Source: Blumeriella jaapii (Eukaryota; Ascomycota; Leotiomycetes; Helotiales; Drepanopezizaceae). From it: a stretch of 64,000 bases of DNA. How positions within the stretch are numbered: position 1 is the stretch's first letter; every line of letters begins with the position of its first letter. This document shows positions 1-12,740 of the stretch, one piece after another. Made by a program: the position numbers and the translations under genes. The notes beneath the pieces are model-generated. The model made no database searches, was not told the origin of the DNA, and was given only the letters and a program-made list of their open reading frames with translations. The stretch spans positions 1-64,000 of the forward strand of contig VWND01000073.1 of assembly GCA_009599575.1 (NCBI GenBank), given 5' to 3'.

Positions 1-301
1 AAATTATTATTATTTATAAAGATTTTTTAATAATAAAAAGATACTTTTATTTATCATTTTTAAAATACATTGGATTTTGAAAAAGTTTGTCAGTTGTAAA
101 TACAACGAAAAACGGCCCAACATAAAAGATTTTTCTGAAACTGAAACCGTTTTTTTAAAAATTAAATACCGTCGCCGGCGGACCAAGATTTTTCTAATCG
201 AGTTTTACCGAAAAACGGAATGATCGGTTGGCCCAAAACAAACGCTAAGCTATAATAAAACTTGGGAAAAATATTCGCCTTCAAAAGCATTTAGGTCGCC
301 C
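1..301 (+). mobile_element. Family E internal fragment (region just after the protease)
   Basis: This stretch aligns by eye with the segment just after the protease in the other E copies (about 20043-20345 in E1, 42243-42545 in E3), with shared stretches such as ACTGAAACCGTTTTTT and the ACCGTCGCCGGCG block. It runs in the same sense as E1 and E3. It is cut at the window start and ended at 301 by the G1-A LTR, so the rest of this copy lies outside or was lost. No continuous frame remains. Confidence 0.8.
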
Positions 302-610
302 TGTGACGATTCACTCTTTTGCCCACCTCTCGTGTCACCCCAGCAAACTAGTGTAGCTGCAAGCTTTCTGGTCTTATTCTGATGAACTTCATTAACTATG
401 AAAACTATTTATATATATAAAGCTTTTTTTTTGCTTAGCAATTTTCTGCTTTTTTGCAATTGTTTAATTTTAAATAAATATTTTTGTACAAAATTAAAAG
501 CTCGTTTTTTTTATATTATATGAATACGACCGCGACCAATTGATTAATCCTCCAGCCTTACGACTCTGATTAAAATCGTTATATTATTAATAAAAATCTT
601 TTTTTTTTAC
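302..610 (+). repeat. 5' LTR of G1-A
   Basis: It begins TGTGACGATTCACTC, as in the copy B LTR (57698), and ends just before a TGGCGACGGC primer site. A TATATATAA box lies at about 411-420. It carries only one copy of the CAGC..TAGCTGCAAGC unit that is doubled in both LTRs of copy B. Confidence 0.85.
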
Positions 611-612
611 GC

Positions 613-622
613 TGGCGACGGC
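613..622 (+). other. Primer binding site of G1-A
   Basis: TGGCGACGGC follows the LTR end within about 3 bp. The leading TGG would pair with a tRNA 3' CCA end. The same sequence occupies the same place in copy B (58016). The tRNA was not identified. Confidence 0.6.
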
Positions 623-1299
623 CCGTATGCCCGTAAACTATTTCTTTTTTCGAATTCTTACGGATTATATCAGGAATGATCGACCGGTCGTAAAAAGGTT
701 ATCGTAAATTATTCCCGCACTTCGCGAAGAATAGCTTCTGTTTAACAACGATTTTTTTTTAGCAAAGCTCTTCAGTTTTTGCTATTATATTTAATTTCTT
801 TTTAATTAGCGAAAAAGCAGCCTCTCCTAAAAGCTTTTTTTTTTGAAAAAAAAACAGTTTTTTCCTTTTTTTCTTCTTTCTCCGAGAAAAAAAAAAAAAA
901 AAAAACAAAGCGTTAATTATTTGGCCTGCTATTTTTTTTTTTGCAGCTTAGCGCTGAAAGCGTTTAATTGAAACTTTTGCAAAATCGAATTGAAAAAAAC
1001 GCAAAAACGTAAACGATAATTCCTGAAGATTTTATACGACTGCGATAGATCTTTTAATTAAAGCGTTTGATAAAATCTATCGAACGTTGTTTCTGGCCAG
1101 TCGCGAATCTGCTGCTTTTTTTTTTCGCCCACGTTTTATTTTAATTAATAAACGTTGCAAATTAATTTCCACGTTTTTCGCGAATTTTTTTTGAATTTTT
1201 TCTGACGGCCCAAAACCATTAGCGCGTTTTTTTAGTTATAATTCTTATTTATTTGCTGACTTTTCAATTAGCTCGTATAAAGCGCGTCCAGAATCTTAA

Positions 1300-2760
1300 G
1301 TTTAAATTTAAATAATAATAAAAATTACAAAGCACGCCTTTAAAATAAAAATTTTCGACAACTTCGAATTTTTATTACGAGTTATTTCGTTAGCGATCGA
1401 TTTCGCAAAAATTATATATTCGATTAAACCGAAAGCGTAATTAAAAGTTTTTTATTCCGCGCGAATTTCAAATCGTACCGATTTTATATTTTTCGAAAAA
1501 TTAGTAAAAAAGATCGCCCGATTTTCTGGCCGATTTTTCCAATAATCAAAAAGCCGAAAAACGAATTTTAAAAATGCTTATAATAAATATACGAACGACG
1601 ATTTTTAGCGATTTTATTTGCGATTTTTTATTTTCGCAGCAAAAAACGCGCTTAAATACGAATTGATAAACAGCTTCGAAACGCTTTTCGCGAAAAATAC
1701 TAAAACGTTTACGAAAAAAACTGCATTTAAAATAAGCGCGTATAACGATTTTTAAAAATTGGCCTTACCCGCCGTTCGACAAAAAAAGCAAAATTAATTG
1801 GCTAAACGAATTTTATACGCGAATCGCTTTTTAATCAAATCCATTACTTATTAAAATAGTAAGTTTTTTACCAAAAGCGTACTACGAGTCAAATCGTACG
1901 TACGAAAATAGTTTAAATGTTTTTTTATAAGCTTTTTTTTTTTTAGCTTTTTGCTGTTTTTTTTTTCCACGCCAAAACGCTTTTTTTTTAGCTTTTTTTT
2001 TTCTTTTCGATCGGACCAACGACAGCGTTCGTTTTTTTATTTTATATTATTAAAAAGTTTAAAAAAAGCCAAATCTGGGCGATTTTTTACGGGCCGACTT
2101 TCGGTTGTCCACTTAAAAGCTTTTTCAGACTGGTAAATATAAACGAAATCGAACCGGCCGAAAAACTCGCCTTTCGATAATAATAATAAAAATAAAAACC
2201 TTTTTTTAAACAATTTTCCAAAACGCTTATAAAGAAATTAAAAGCTTTCCCGCCGATTTTAAAGCGAACGGTTATGCGTTGATCGATTCGGCGCTAATCA
2301 AATTTTTTTTTTAAACTTTTATTTTGATTTTTTCCGACTCCTTTTTTTGTAAAAAGTATAATAAAACTCGTAGCTATTTAATTATATTTTTATTTACGCT
2401 TTTTAATTTTATTATTAACAACCGAATATAATCGTTTATTTTTTTTTTTAATTATCAATTTCGAAAATCATAGTATGATTTTAAAAAAAAGCTTGGCTGG
2501 CCGAAACACTAAATTTTATTAAACTGTAATAAACGCAAGCTTTATTAGCCGAAGTCTTATTCTTCTACAGCTTTTTACGCTCGTTGTATTAAAGTTTTTT
2601 ATTTGTATTTTCGAAAAATTTAATTTCGCTATCAAAACGACGTTATAAAACGTAACAAGAATTTTAACCAATTGTAGCAAACCTACGACGTTATGCGAAA
2701 GCGCGAAAAGGTCGAATTTCATTTGCGTTGCTAATTTCGATAGCGACGCCAATAGGATAA
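1300..2760 (+). pseudogene. G1-A gag and protease remnant
   Basis: The stretch matches copy B gag and protease piecewise. Around 1560-1850 it gives broken forms of the gag sequence best read in B at 58880-59190. Around 2250-2560 a segment reads ADFKANGYALIDSALIK, the decayed DSGANG-type active-site region of a retroviral aspartic protease, followed by the ILG-type region and a KAWLAE-like stretch. The expected active-site DSG reads DFK, so the active site is lost. Frames change several times and stops are frequent. A block of about 130-165 bp present in B just before the protease is missing here. Confidence 0.6.
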
Positions 2761-3069
2761 TACAAAAAATTACACCATTTTCCCAGGCTGTCGATTTTTT
2801 TTTTCCGTTATTTTTTTTTTTTTTTTTCGTTAAAAAAGTTGTTCCTTAAAACAGCTTCCTCGTTCTACGAAAAACAATTATATTAAAAATCGAAAAAAAG
2901 TCTTCGCCGCGATAGTCTTTCAGCTTAATATAATCGATAGTTTAAATAAGTTATTTTCTGAATTTTCTAAACGATCAATTCGAAAACGAGATTTTTAATC
3001 CACTGCTTACCCAATTTTTATCTGCCAAATTATTGTATACGCTTTTAAACTGATTTTTTAAAAAAAAAA

Positions 3070-3336
3070 CAGTTGAAATGTTTTTTAATTTTTTTATACG
3101 AGATCGACAAAATACTAAACGACCTTACGTACAACACTTTTCTCAAAACCCAATCTCACAGTTTTTTCGAACGTTTCAGAACCAACGAAATATCGATTTC
3201 GATCCTTTCAACCAGCTTAGCAGAGCTAACTTCGAATAAACCTTCCACCGCTCCCTTCGCTGCTCCAGTGCTTTTCGCTAAAAAAAACCGACGGTTCACT
3301 GCGTTTCTGTATCGATTATCGAACCCTTAACAACGT
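3070..3336 (+). pseudogene. G1-A pol remnant entering the RT domain, internally deleted
   Basis: The frame reads through LNDLTYNT and FERFRTNEISIS, then jumps from SNKP straight to an APVLFAKK motif at the start of the RT domain. In copy B these parts are separated by about 220 bp encoding a PPEYKNFE linker (60715-60930), so A carries a deletion. After the RT-start motif the frame shifts and ends at 3336, where the E4 LTR is inserted. The role in an intact element would be the start of reverse transcriptase; here it is non-functional. Confidence 0.65.
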
Positions 3337-3564
3337 TGTAAAACGGTGATACTTTGTATTGATAGGATTTGGTAGTTTTAGCTATGATCGAGGCATAGAC
3401 CCCTCCGAGACCCCCTGCCACTGACTACCTTCAACAGGTATAAAAGCAAAGCACCCCCTTAGATAATACTATAAGTACGCAGTCTAATTTATATTTTTAT
3501 TTATTCTATTTTTTCTTTTTTCAGTCTTTTCTAAAAATTTCCTAAACTATTTTACCTACCGATA
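3337..3564 (+). repeat. E4 5' LTR, left part (split by the Tc1 element)
   Basis: It begins TGTAAAACGGTGATACTTTG, matching the other plus-strand E LTRs, and includes the TATAAAAG box at about 3439. It breaks at ACCGATA, where Tc1 is inserted at a TA dinucleotide, and resumes at 16341 with TATATGGCCG. The two parts join to about 267 bp, the usual LTR length of this family. The four bases before the LTR are ACGT. Confidence 0.9.
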
Positions 3565-3595
3565 CAGTACGTAGACACATGAAGTTGCGCGTCGG
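3565..3595 (+). repeat. Tc1 5' terminal inverted repeat
   Basis: About 31 bp starting CAGTACGTAGACACATGAAG pair with 16310-16340 with four mismatches. The shared core is ATGAAGTTGCGCGTC. Confidence 0.9.
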
Positions 3596-3679
3596 CCCCC
3601 GACCGCGACTTTTCGCGTTTACAACAAAACACACCTTTTTTTCGCAACTATACTATTATGCTACGAACAGCCGAAACGT

Positions 3680-4458
3680 TTCGCCAGCCCTTTGAGCACT
3701 TTTCTCAAAGGGCTAGAAATCGTATTATTGGCGCTAAAAAGTATAGGGTTTTTTATACCTGGCTTGCGGAGTCGGAAAAGTGCAGCCCATCTACCGCGCG
3801 TTACACGGTCAAAAACGCGTTTTTATAACCCGACGGTAAATCATAATCTCGTAGACGCCCATTTTTTCTTATTATAAAGCGCGACGGAAAAGCTATTTTC
3901 AGAGCGATTGCTCGTACGCTAAAGATTACAGCGGCTCATTACGCTTTTTTACCGTTTCGCACGTTTCGAAAAAAAACGATATATCGATTTTTAAAAAAAT
4001 CCGGTATACAAAAATAGCGCTGTCGAAAACGATCTGTTTTTAATCGACGAACGCGCTGCCCGCGCGATTGTAATAAGCATTTTTTTTTTACGATAATAAA
4101 TCATTTTTTTATTAGCGTCGCTAGCGCTGGTTTTTAACGAATATTCAATTGAACGTGAAAAAGAAAGTCGTTGGGAGTTTGTTTATCGAGCGAAAAGTTA
4201 ATATTTCTATCGATTTATATTTCTTATTATTAACGCAATTTAATAACTAAAGGCTTACAACCTTGGGCAGTTCAAAAAGAGCTTATTAAAAGTCGATCGA
4301 CTATGTTTTAGGCTGCATTTCGGCTGGGAAATTCGAACAGATTTGGTCGTAATACGCGAAGACTCAAATGCGACTCGTAAAAGCGTTACAGCCGCCAAAT
4401 ATCTCGAAGTTTTCGAAGAATATTTTTCTACGATTTTTTACGACGATAGTATTTTTAT
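3680..4458 (+). pseudogene. Tc1/mariner transposase, N-terminal part (broken)
   Basis: This would encode the DNA-binding and first catalytic part of a DD34E transposase. About 3682-3840 (frame 1) read a helix-turn-helix stretch with RNRIIGAKK and PSTARYTVKNA, the form seen in Tc1-type HTH domains. About 4300-4458 (frame 2) read GWEIRTDLVVIREDSNATR, then KYLEVFEEYFSTI and DDSIFM, the catalytic-core segment leading to the QDNAP motif. At least one frameshift and several stops lie between. The sequence runs in frame across the E0 insertion into 15857-16183. Confidence 0.85.
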
Positions 4459-4731
4459 TGTAAAAGTAGGTAGGAAAAACCAGACTGATACGGCCATATG
4501 TCGGTGGGTAAAATAATCTAGGGAATTTTTAAAAAAAACTGAAAAAAAGAAAAAAAAGAATAAATAAAGGTATAATTATTGAATTACGTGCTTATAATAT
4601 TATTTAAAAGAATGCTTTGCTTTTATATCTGTTAAAAGTAGTCAGCGGCAAAGGGTTTCGAAAAGGTTCATGCCTCGATTATAGCTAAAATTATTAATTT
4701 TTATTAATATAAAAAATATTATCGTTTTATA
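4459..4731 (-). repeat. E0 3' LTR
   Basis: On the plus strand it reads TGTAAAAGTAGGTAGG... and ends with a mutated TTTTATA. It pairs with 15588-15854. The element-proximal side carries the CTGTTTCAAATAATATACG tail shared with the other 3' ends. Confidence 0.9.
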
Positions 4732-4859
4732 TTCTGTTTCAAATAATATACGTAGTCGTTTTTGATTACGACCAAAGAAAAATATAATTTTAATAAATGC
4801 AATTTAGTTTATTTTATATAATTTAAAAACTAATTAATTAAAAACCGAATTTTTTTTAG

Positions 4860-7800
4860 TTTTATATTTTTTCGGTTTTCTAATCCGTTTTAAATTTTTT
4901 CGCTGTTAGCTTTTGCGAAAAAGTAGCGTTTCGCTTATCGTTTTGAATTATTTTGTTTATTTTGCTTTTTTAAAAAATGGCTCGATAAAATGTTAATCGA
5001 AGTATCGTTTAAAATTTACAAACGTTTTTGATAACTTTTTCGTCGATAATATTATTAAATATCGCCGCGACGGATGTTTTTTTACGATTTTTTTCCGTAG
5101 ATAATAAATTTCAGCTTTTGAACGTAATTCTACGCTTTGCAAAAAAGCGTTGAAAAGTCTTATGTTGAAAATTGTGAAAATAATCGATTTAATTTCGTCG
5201 TAATTAAAACCGATTAACGCTTTTGCTTTTCGTAAAACTAATGGGTCGGATTACGGTTATTTGCCGACGAATGTTTTTTAAAAAAGCTTCGAAGCTTGTA
5301 AAAAAAATTATTTTACGAAATGATTTGGAAATAGTCGTTTGCAATCGAGATTATCGAAAATGCTGTGATTGCTTTCGCCGTAATATAAATAATATCAAAT
5401 GGCTTATCGAAGCGTCGTTTTCGAAATGGTTTTTATATTTTTGCGCCGTATAATTGTTCGAGTAAATTAGTATCGCGCCGTCGGTTTTTTAGATTTTAAA
5501 TCTAACGAAAACTTTTTGCTTAATCGAAAAGCTGATAAAAGTTATTTTATTTTTTATTTCGTAGCTTTCGGTTTCGTAGTCCGATAAAATAGCCGAGGGG
5601 CTATTGTTTTAAAACGCGTTTAAAAAATATAAAAAAAAGCTAAGCTTTTTTTGGATGGTTTTAGTTAATTTAACGTCGTGGTGTAATTATAAATAAGTTT
5701 CGATTATTTCCGAATTATATACGAATGCAAATAAAACGTGATAATCGAAAATAGCGTCGGTAAGATTTTCGATTTTTTTTTTTTTTTTAAAAATCGGCGA
5801 TATCGAATTTTATAATCGTAATACGGTCGGGATTAACGAAACCTAAAAACGATCGGAACGTTAAGGTATATTACGAAGCGGCAGTTTCCAAAGTTCCGGA
5901 TAATTAAAACAACGAGGTAAAGGCCGAAATGCATTTTGAAAGCTTGTTAAATAAAATTATAAAATATATTAGCGAAAAAAAGCTGTAGGCGCTTTTTGGG
6001 TTTTAACTAGTCGGAAATAATATTTATATATAATTATTTTTTTTTTTTTAAAATACAATAATGGTTTGTTTTTTCCGTCGTAAAACCTTACGTAATTAAC
6101 GAATTCGCAATTTAATTCAGATAAATTTTAAAATATATTTTCGGTCGAAAAATCAGAAAAAATCGGCTTTTGGGAATATTCGTTGTTTTTTATTTTTTTA
6201 CGTTTTAATCGAGTTTTATAATCGCGTTAAAAATTTTAGAATCTGTTTTGAAATTTACGTAGCTTAAATAAGCTTTAGCACGCGCTTGGGTAATTTTCGC
6301 AGTTTTTCGTCGAAATATAAATTGATTATTAAAATCAATTTCGAATACGTCGTAATCCGAATTTTTAATAGCAGCGAATCGATTAGCGAAGCCGATAACG
6401 TTAATTTTTTTTTATAATCAAATCGCAGTACGCCGCGTAATAACGTATATAAAAATGACAGAATTTTGCCGTTTTTTTTCTGGCGTTAACGTTATTTGTA
6501 AAAACGAAATTAAAAAATCGAAGTTTTTTAACGAAAAAAAAGTTCGAATAAAAACGGGTTACCGTTTTTAAAAGTTTTTTTTTTTATTTATTTCGGCGTA
6601 TTATATTTGCAATTTTCCGAAAAAAGCTTAGTTTAATTTTTGTTCGAAAAGCAAAAAAAAAAATTAACGGGTTTATTTAATTTTTATATAAAAGTGTCGA
6701 AATAAAACTTTTGAATCGTTTCGTCGTCGAAAGCGAAAGTTTTAAGCAGAATAATTTGATTTTATGCTTTTTGTATAATTTTTTCCGCGATAATTTCGAT
6801 ATTTTTTTCTAAGCTTTTTCGGTCGAGTCGTATAATAGTCGAGATTTTGAATGTTTTTTATTAAAATTTAAAATATTAGCGGTACGACGTTTCTGAACGC
6901 AGCAAGCGTTTTTAGTATTTGCGTATTTAATTTCGAGAAATTAAATTTAAAATCGTCTTTTAAGTTTTTTTTTTTCGAAATGCTTGCGTTTTTTTTTAAA
7001 TTTGATTTCGTAAAATCGTCGCGTTTTTTTATTAATTAGCTTAAAAGTTATAATTCGGCGTCGATTTCCGGCTGTTTTTATTCGCGATGCCTTTTTTGCT
7101 AACGACGCGAATAGTTTTTTTCCGAATAAAAAAGATTTCGAAAATGTCGGCGCGTTTTTTTACGTTTTTTGTTTTTATTTTTTTTCGGAATCGTTTTTAC
7201 AAATACAATAGGTTTTTTGTATTCGAATAAGCGGTTATTTGTTATTACGCTTTTAATTTCGTTTTCGGATTCGTTTTCGATAATTAAAAATGAAAATCGT
7301 CGAATTGTTTTAGCTGTTTTAGGCGTATTAATTGTTACCGCGTATGTTTTTTCGAATTAAACAAAAATAATATTAGCTTTTTCGTTTTTTTTCGTCGTCG
7401 TAAATTTAAAACGTCGGAATGGCGTCGTTTTTTTTTTTTGGTATAAAAAATGCCGCATTTGGCGACGTTTAGTCTTTTGCTTTAAAAAAAGGTTAGATTT
7501 GGAATTTCGCAGCCGATTAAAACTTTTTTTAGCGATTGCATAGCGTCGTCGACTAATTTGCAAATAGCCGTAAAAAGGCTTGTAAATTTGCGGGCTTTTG
7601 AGTTGTTGGCTTTCAGAGCTTGCGTTTTAAAAATATAAGCGTTTAATATTTAAATTTCTTTTTTTCGTAAAAGTAATAGTTTCGAAAAAGCGAGCGAAAT
7701 GCCGAAATGAAAATAATACCGGTAATTTTGCTAAAAACGTATTTTTAAATATTTTTTTTTTTTTCGTTGATTTAGCAAAAAGGGCAATATTCGGTTTATT

Positions 7801-8270
7801 ATTTTTTTTTTTTTGTTGTTTCGAACTTTTTTTATTTCGGCGAGAGCTTTTAACGCGTTGTCGTAATTCAGCAGGAATTTGTCGTAATTAAAGCTTTTGC
7901 GAACGAATTCAGTTTTAACGAAATTTTTGTAATCGAATAAAAATTTGTTGACGTTTTTAATTATTATATCGAATTGTTTTATAAATGTTTTTACGAAAGC
8001 TGTTTGTTAATTTGGAATAGCCGTATTATATGTTTGTTTAAATTCGGAAAAGTTACGTATAATAATTCCGTTCTAAAGTAAATTAAAAATAAATTTGCCA
8101 GATTTAGCAACGTTTTGCTTAGAAAACGATATAATATCGATAAATTTGTTAATTAGAAAAGTATATTGTATTTATTGAAAAGTAATTAAGAAAAAATACG
8201 AAAACTATAAGATATTTGTATTTAAAAGTTACGGAAATCCGTATATTGTTTTTTTAATAAATTACAATTG
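4860..8270 (-). pseudogene. E0 ORF3, unassigned reading region downstream of integrase
   Basis: I do not recognise this gene. The region is collinear with ORF3 in E2 (24560-27970), E1 (35507-36680 and 50227-52590) and E3 (46440-49900), and lies in the same sense as pol, after the integrase and the AT-rich spacer. Recognisable shared blocks on the minus strand include NRRRYAIAKKSFN/AKKSFNRLRNSK in a shifted frame (7357-7563) and, toward the 3' end, the YFENDxxINNLILF-type block. No stretch longer than about 70 codons is open in this copy. Confidence 0.6.
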
Positions 8271-8274
8271 TTTA

Positions 8275-8650
8275 AATAAATATCCGTTTAAAATAACGAA
8301 AAAAAAAATAATACAGAAAATAATAAATAATAAAATGCATAAAAGATAGTTTTCGTAAAATATGCGAGCAATATAAATATATTAAATATGCGGCTTAAAT
8401 ATATACAAAGCTTTTGTTTTAATAAACAAAAATATAATTAAACAAAAAAAAGTATAATAAATGTTTTAAATAATATAAAAAAAAGTTTTAAAAATAAATA
8501 ATATATATAAAACAAAATAATTAAATTATATATAAATAAAGCAAAACAAAAACAATAAAATAATATATAATAAAAAAAAAAAATAATAGATAACAAAAAC
8601 AATAGAACAGTTAGTAAATAATTTTATATATTTTTTTCTTTTTTTCGGTT
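8275..8650. other. AT-rich spacer between integrase and ORF3 (E0)
   Basis: Nearly pure A/T with long ATATA and AAAATAAT runs and few G or C. The same spacer occurs at the same place in E1, E2 and E3. Short open frames here are a composition effect. I see no gene. Confidence 0.7.
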
Positions 8651-8679
8651 ATAAATGGAATTACGATTTAAATTATATT

Positions 8680-11600
8680 TTCAGCCGCGCGAATTATCGT
8701 TCGGTTGTTTTCAAAACTTTTTTAAAAGGTTTTTTTTTTTTAAAAGTATAATTGCTTTGGTCGGAATCGTCGTCGGAATCGCTGGAATCGGAATCGCTGT
8801 CTGATTTAAAATTCAAAAGATAAATTTGCTGGTTTTTTTTGTAAAATCGCTTTAACCGGTTGGCGGCGAACGTTTTTTTCAGTTTTGTTTTATCGAATTT
8901 CGTAAGCTTATAATAGCTTTTATTTAATTCGGCCTTGCATATTTCGTAGAATCCGAGCTATTTATAATTAAGCTTAATATCGGCCGATTTATTAATAACG
9001 CGCTAAACGTTGTAAATTAAAACCAGATTTTTTTTTTTGTTTAGCGTTTTTTTTAGAATTTTGGTTTTATTTTAGATTTTTTTAGCCGCTTTTTTATATT
9101 TTTTTTTTTTAAATTTTTTTTTTTATATTTATATCGCGGTAGTTTAGCTATTTAAATTTTATTATTAATAAGTCTGCTTTCGTTTTTATTTTAATTACGT
9201 TATAAAACTTTTATACAGGCCATTTTGTTTTCAAAAGCAGTCGAGCGTTTTTATTGTATTAAATGAAAAATGAAATTATTTTAATAAAAGCGTATATATA
9301 TATGCGTATAACGAAAAGCATTTCCGAAAACTTTCGCGATTAACGTTTATAACTTTTTCGAATGGCTTTTGATAAGCCGTCGAAAATATTCTTATGGTTT
9401 TGTTTAACAAATCCGTTGCTTTTCGAATTATAAGCTGAGATTTAAATCCGTTAAATATCGTATTTTTTTGTAAAGGTTTTAATAACGCTTTTGTTTTCGG
9501 GTTTATCGTCGACGTTTAATTTGCTAAACAAACCGTATCGATATACAACGTTTTTTTAAAAAAAAATCGCTATAGTTTCGGAAATAGCGTTTCGAAAAAA
9601 TCGTTTTTTAAATTATTTAAACAAATCGTCGATAACGAGTACGAAGCACGTATATTCGCGATCGGTAATTAATACGCGTGTAACGTCGAAATTGATTTTT
9701 TTTAAATTTTAGAAAATTACGTCGGATATAATAGGTTTTTTTTTCGGCCAGGCTTTCGTTTTTGGCAAGAAATGTAATTTTTAACGAAAGTTTTGCAATC
9801 TTCGAAGTATTTTTTTTATTAGAAGTCGTTTTTAATTCGGTGATAAATGGTTTTAGTTTTTTTATAAAATACTTTTTCGTAGGCTTTTTTTATGATTTGA
9901 AACTTGTCGGCCTTATTGTTTATTATTAAGCGTTTTTAATATATATTATTTTTTATTTTATATAATTTTTTATCGGCTAAAATATAATCGAAAGCTTGGT
10001 TTTTAAATAATTTAAACTGATAGTTTAGTATGCTAAATAGTTTGAATAAAATAATTAAATAATATGCGATTAAATAAAAGTTTTCGGTTTTGTAATTGTC
10101 GATTAAAAGTTTATTTTCGTCGTTAATCGGTTTATTCCGATCGTTTTCGGTTAAATCTATTCGCGGTATTAGCCGAGATAATAACGCGAATGCTTTTTCG
10201 GCCCGAGAATTAATGTTTTTTATTCGCGGTGCCAGCCGAAATAATAACGCGAATAGTTTCGGCTTTATAAAATTTAAAACGCAAATAACGAAGCAGCCGA
10301 TTTCGTTAATAATTTATTCGTTAATATTTTATTCGTTTTATTTAGCGAAATTAAACGGATAAAAGCGTTTTCGTTTGGAAAAGCCGTCTGCCGCTGTATT
10401 AATTATTTTTTTAATATATTTAATTTCGAAATTTATAAATCGTATTTAAGCTATTTAATTAGTAACGAATGTTTTTAATAGATTATTGGTTTTTTTATTT
10501 AATTAATCGATAAAAACTTTTGCGTTTGTTTTTAAAATAAAATATACGCCGTATAATTCGCTTTTTATTTTTTTTATTATTTTAAAAGCGCTTCGATATT
10601 TTCGTTTAATAGCATCGTAGCGTGCTTTCGCGAGAGATTATAAGCCGTTTTCGAATCGTAAAAAATGTCGTTTTTTTGTTTTTATCGATTTGTTATAATA
10701 CAGCTTTTTAATCGAAAATATTAGCGTCGATAATTAAAATGATTTTTTTTGCGTTTGAATTGTAATCGATTCGTATAAGCGATAAAGCCGATAAAAAGTC
10801 GTTTTTTAAAGATTTTTATAGTTTTGCTTTGTTTTTTTTCCTAAACGAAATCGATTTTTTTTTTTATTATAGCGTAAATAAATGCAGTTTTTTAAAAAAA
10901 GTTTTTTAATTTAATTGCGGTAGTAAATTATAACGCTAATAAAAGTTTTGGCTTCGGTGACGTGACGTTTTTTATATTTTTTTTATTCGCAAATCTTTTT
11001 AATTTTTTTTCGTTAAAAATAACGGTTAGCGCTATTAATTATATAGCCAACGATATTTATTTCGGATATGCAGAATTTTAATCGAAGGCTAATAATAGCT
11101 TTGGTTTTTTCGAAGCAAACTATGATTTTGTCGATGTTTTAAATATATTTTATTATATATAACGTCGAATTTTAAAAAAAATCTTTTTATTATTATAATA
11201 TAATTTAAAGCTTTTTATTTTAACGTCGTTAACGTAAAAAAAAGCAATATCAGAAATGCAAATTATAAGGATTTTATATACGATTTTTACGAATTAAGCG
11301 ATTGAATTAATAGCTTTTATAAATATTCTGATTATACGCAGCAAACCGATTAAAATTTAAATTGCTGTTATATTTCGAAATCGTAGGTTAAGTATTAAAT
11401 AATCGTAGCCGGAAAACAGATCGAGAAAAAAAGCGATTATTAGTTTTGCGAATTCGTTTGAAAATTGATCGATGTTAAATAATATATTAGCGTTTCGTAT
11501 CGTTATTCTGTTTATTTCGATAATTGCGGTAATAAGCTTGTAAATGCTTTTTTTTTTTTAGCAATAATAAATTATTTGTTTTTATATAAGCCGTGGCAGA

Positions 11601-12740
11601 ATTCGAAGATTTTTTGTTTAATTCGTTTTTTTAGCATTTCGACTATTTTATTTTGGAAAATTTTAAGAATTGAAAAAGTTTTTTTTTGCTAGGCTTCGTA
11701 AAACACGATTTTAATATCGATATAAAGCGTAACGTTAAAGCTGAATTGATTTATTTCGATAAAATCGAAAGTTATAGTTTTTTTTCGGTTGCGTAAAACT
11801 TCGTATAAAACCTTTTTTTTTTTTAGCAAAAATTAGGTTCCGATTGCTAGGTTATTAAATCGTTTTTTTATAAGTCGGCTGCCAGATAATAAATTGAAAA
11901 ATCGGCCGGTAATAAGTTTTTCGAGCTCGCTAATAATTAATTAAAATAGTTTTATTATTTTTTTTTTTTTAAATCAATCGTTTATTTTTCCGAAAATATT
12001 TTTATCGGATTCGCTAAGATTTACGGATCGTATTTTATTAGCTTTACGCTTGTAAAAAATGCTGATATTAATACAAAAAAATAAAATATATAAGTCGGGT
12101 TTGTTTAATACGAAAACGAAATTTTCGGAACTTTTATTTCCGAATTAATAGCTAAAAATGTTAATATTAGCTAATTTTATTCGCGGTGCTATTTCGATTA
12201 ACGACGTGAATGTTTTTAGCCGAGTATTTTCCAGGTTTTGTTATAATTCAGCGTTTGTTTTAAAACTAGAGCCGGCTATTCGTTTTCCGATAAAACGTCG
12301 ATTAAAGAAATTTTGTCGCCGGCGACGGTGATTTGATTTTAAAAAAATCGGTTTTAGTTTTAGAAAAAAGCTTTTATTTGGCCGTTTTCGGTGTATTTAA
12401 AGCTGACGAAATTTTTTAAAATTCAGAGCATTTTAAAAATAATAAAATAAAAGCATTTTTTTATTATTAAAAAGTTTCCATAAATAATAATACTTTCAAC
12501 GTCGATTTTTACGTTTCGTATAATTTTATTAAATTTAATAATATTTTTATTAACGATCGTATAAATTATTTGTTTGTCGATAATAATCGGAATATTATTG
12601 GCTTCGGCTGTTTTTTAATTTATGCAATTAACTTCGGCTCTATTATCGAATAAACCGAAAGCGGTCGTACTTTTTTTAAATATTATTTTTATTTTTAATG
12701 TTTTTATAGCCGTATAAAAATAATTTCGTCGTTTTGATTT
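8680..12740 (-). pseudogene. E0 pol: protease, RT, RNase H, integrase (decayed)
   Basis: Read on the minus strand from high to low coordinates. Protease is at about 12450-12720 with FDNRAEVNCIN, where the expected active-site DSGAE reads DNRAE. RT is at about 11180-11520 with LDLFSGYDYL and, further on, a YVNDV box in place of the catalytic FVDDV. RNase H is at about 10260-10780, beginning IIDANIFD and followed by KRKYR and the AANGFS-type end. Integrase is at about 9290-9880, with a GPY/F-type region and an acidic Ser/Asp tail at about 8760-9060. Stops and frameshifts occur throughout. This domain order defines a Ty3/gypsy pol. Confidence 0.85.

Larger units (their letters stand above)
302..3336 (+). 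mobile_element. Ty3/gypsy retrotransposon G1, copy A (5' part)
   Basis: A 5' LTR, a primer site and decayed gag, protease and early pol follow the order of copy B (57698 onward). The copy stops at 3336, at the start of the RT palm, where an E-family LTR begins. Compared with B it lacks two blocks: about 130-165 bp before the protease (near 2250) and about 220 bp before the RT (near 3240). It is heavily mutated, but 3220-3330 keeps several C-rich codons and looks less altered than its surroundings. No 3' part in the same orientation is seen in this window. Confidence 0.85.
3565..4458 (+). mobile_element. Tc1/mariner transposon, 5' part
   Basis: The element begins CAGTACGTAGACACATGAAG and ends at 16340 with the inverse of CAGTGGGTAGACATATGAAG. 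It is flanked by TA, the Tc1/mariner target duplication, inside an E-family LTR. It is interrupted at 4458 by E0. Its net length without E0 is about 1376 bp, normal for a Tc1-type element. The first ~400 bp are less AT-rich than the surrounding retroelements. Confidence 0.92.

Noticed and set aside
1951..2136. Phe/Ser-rich open frame in G1-A
   Set aside because: T-run artefact inside the gag-protease interval; copy B has no equivalent frame.
3337..3564. The ~267 bp repeat as a free-standing MITE
   Set aside because: Its copies pair as direct repeats around gypsy pol (E0, E2, E3), have TG..CA ends and a purine tract, so they are LTRs.
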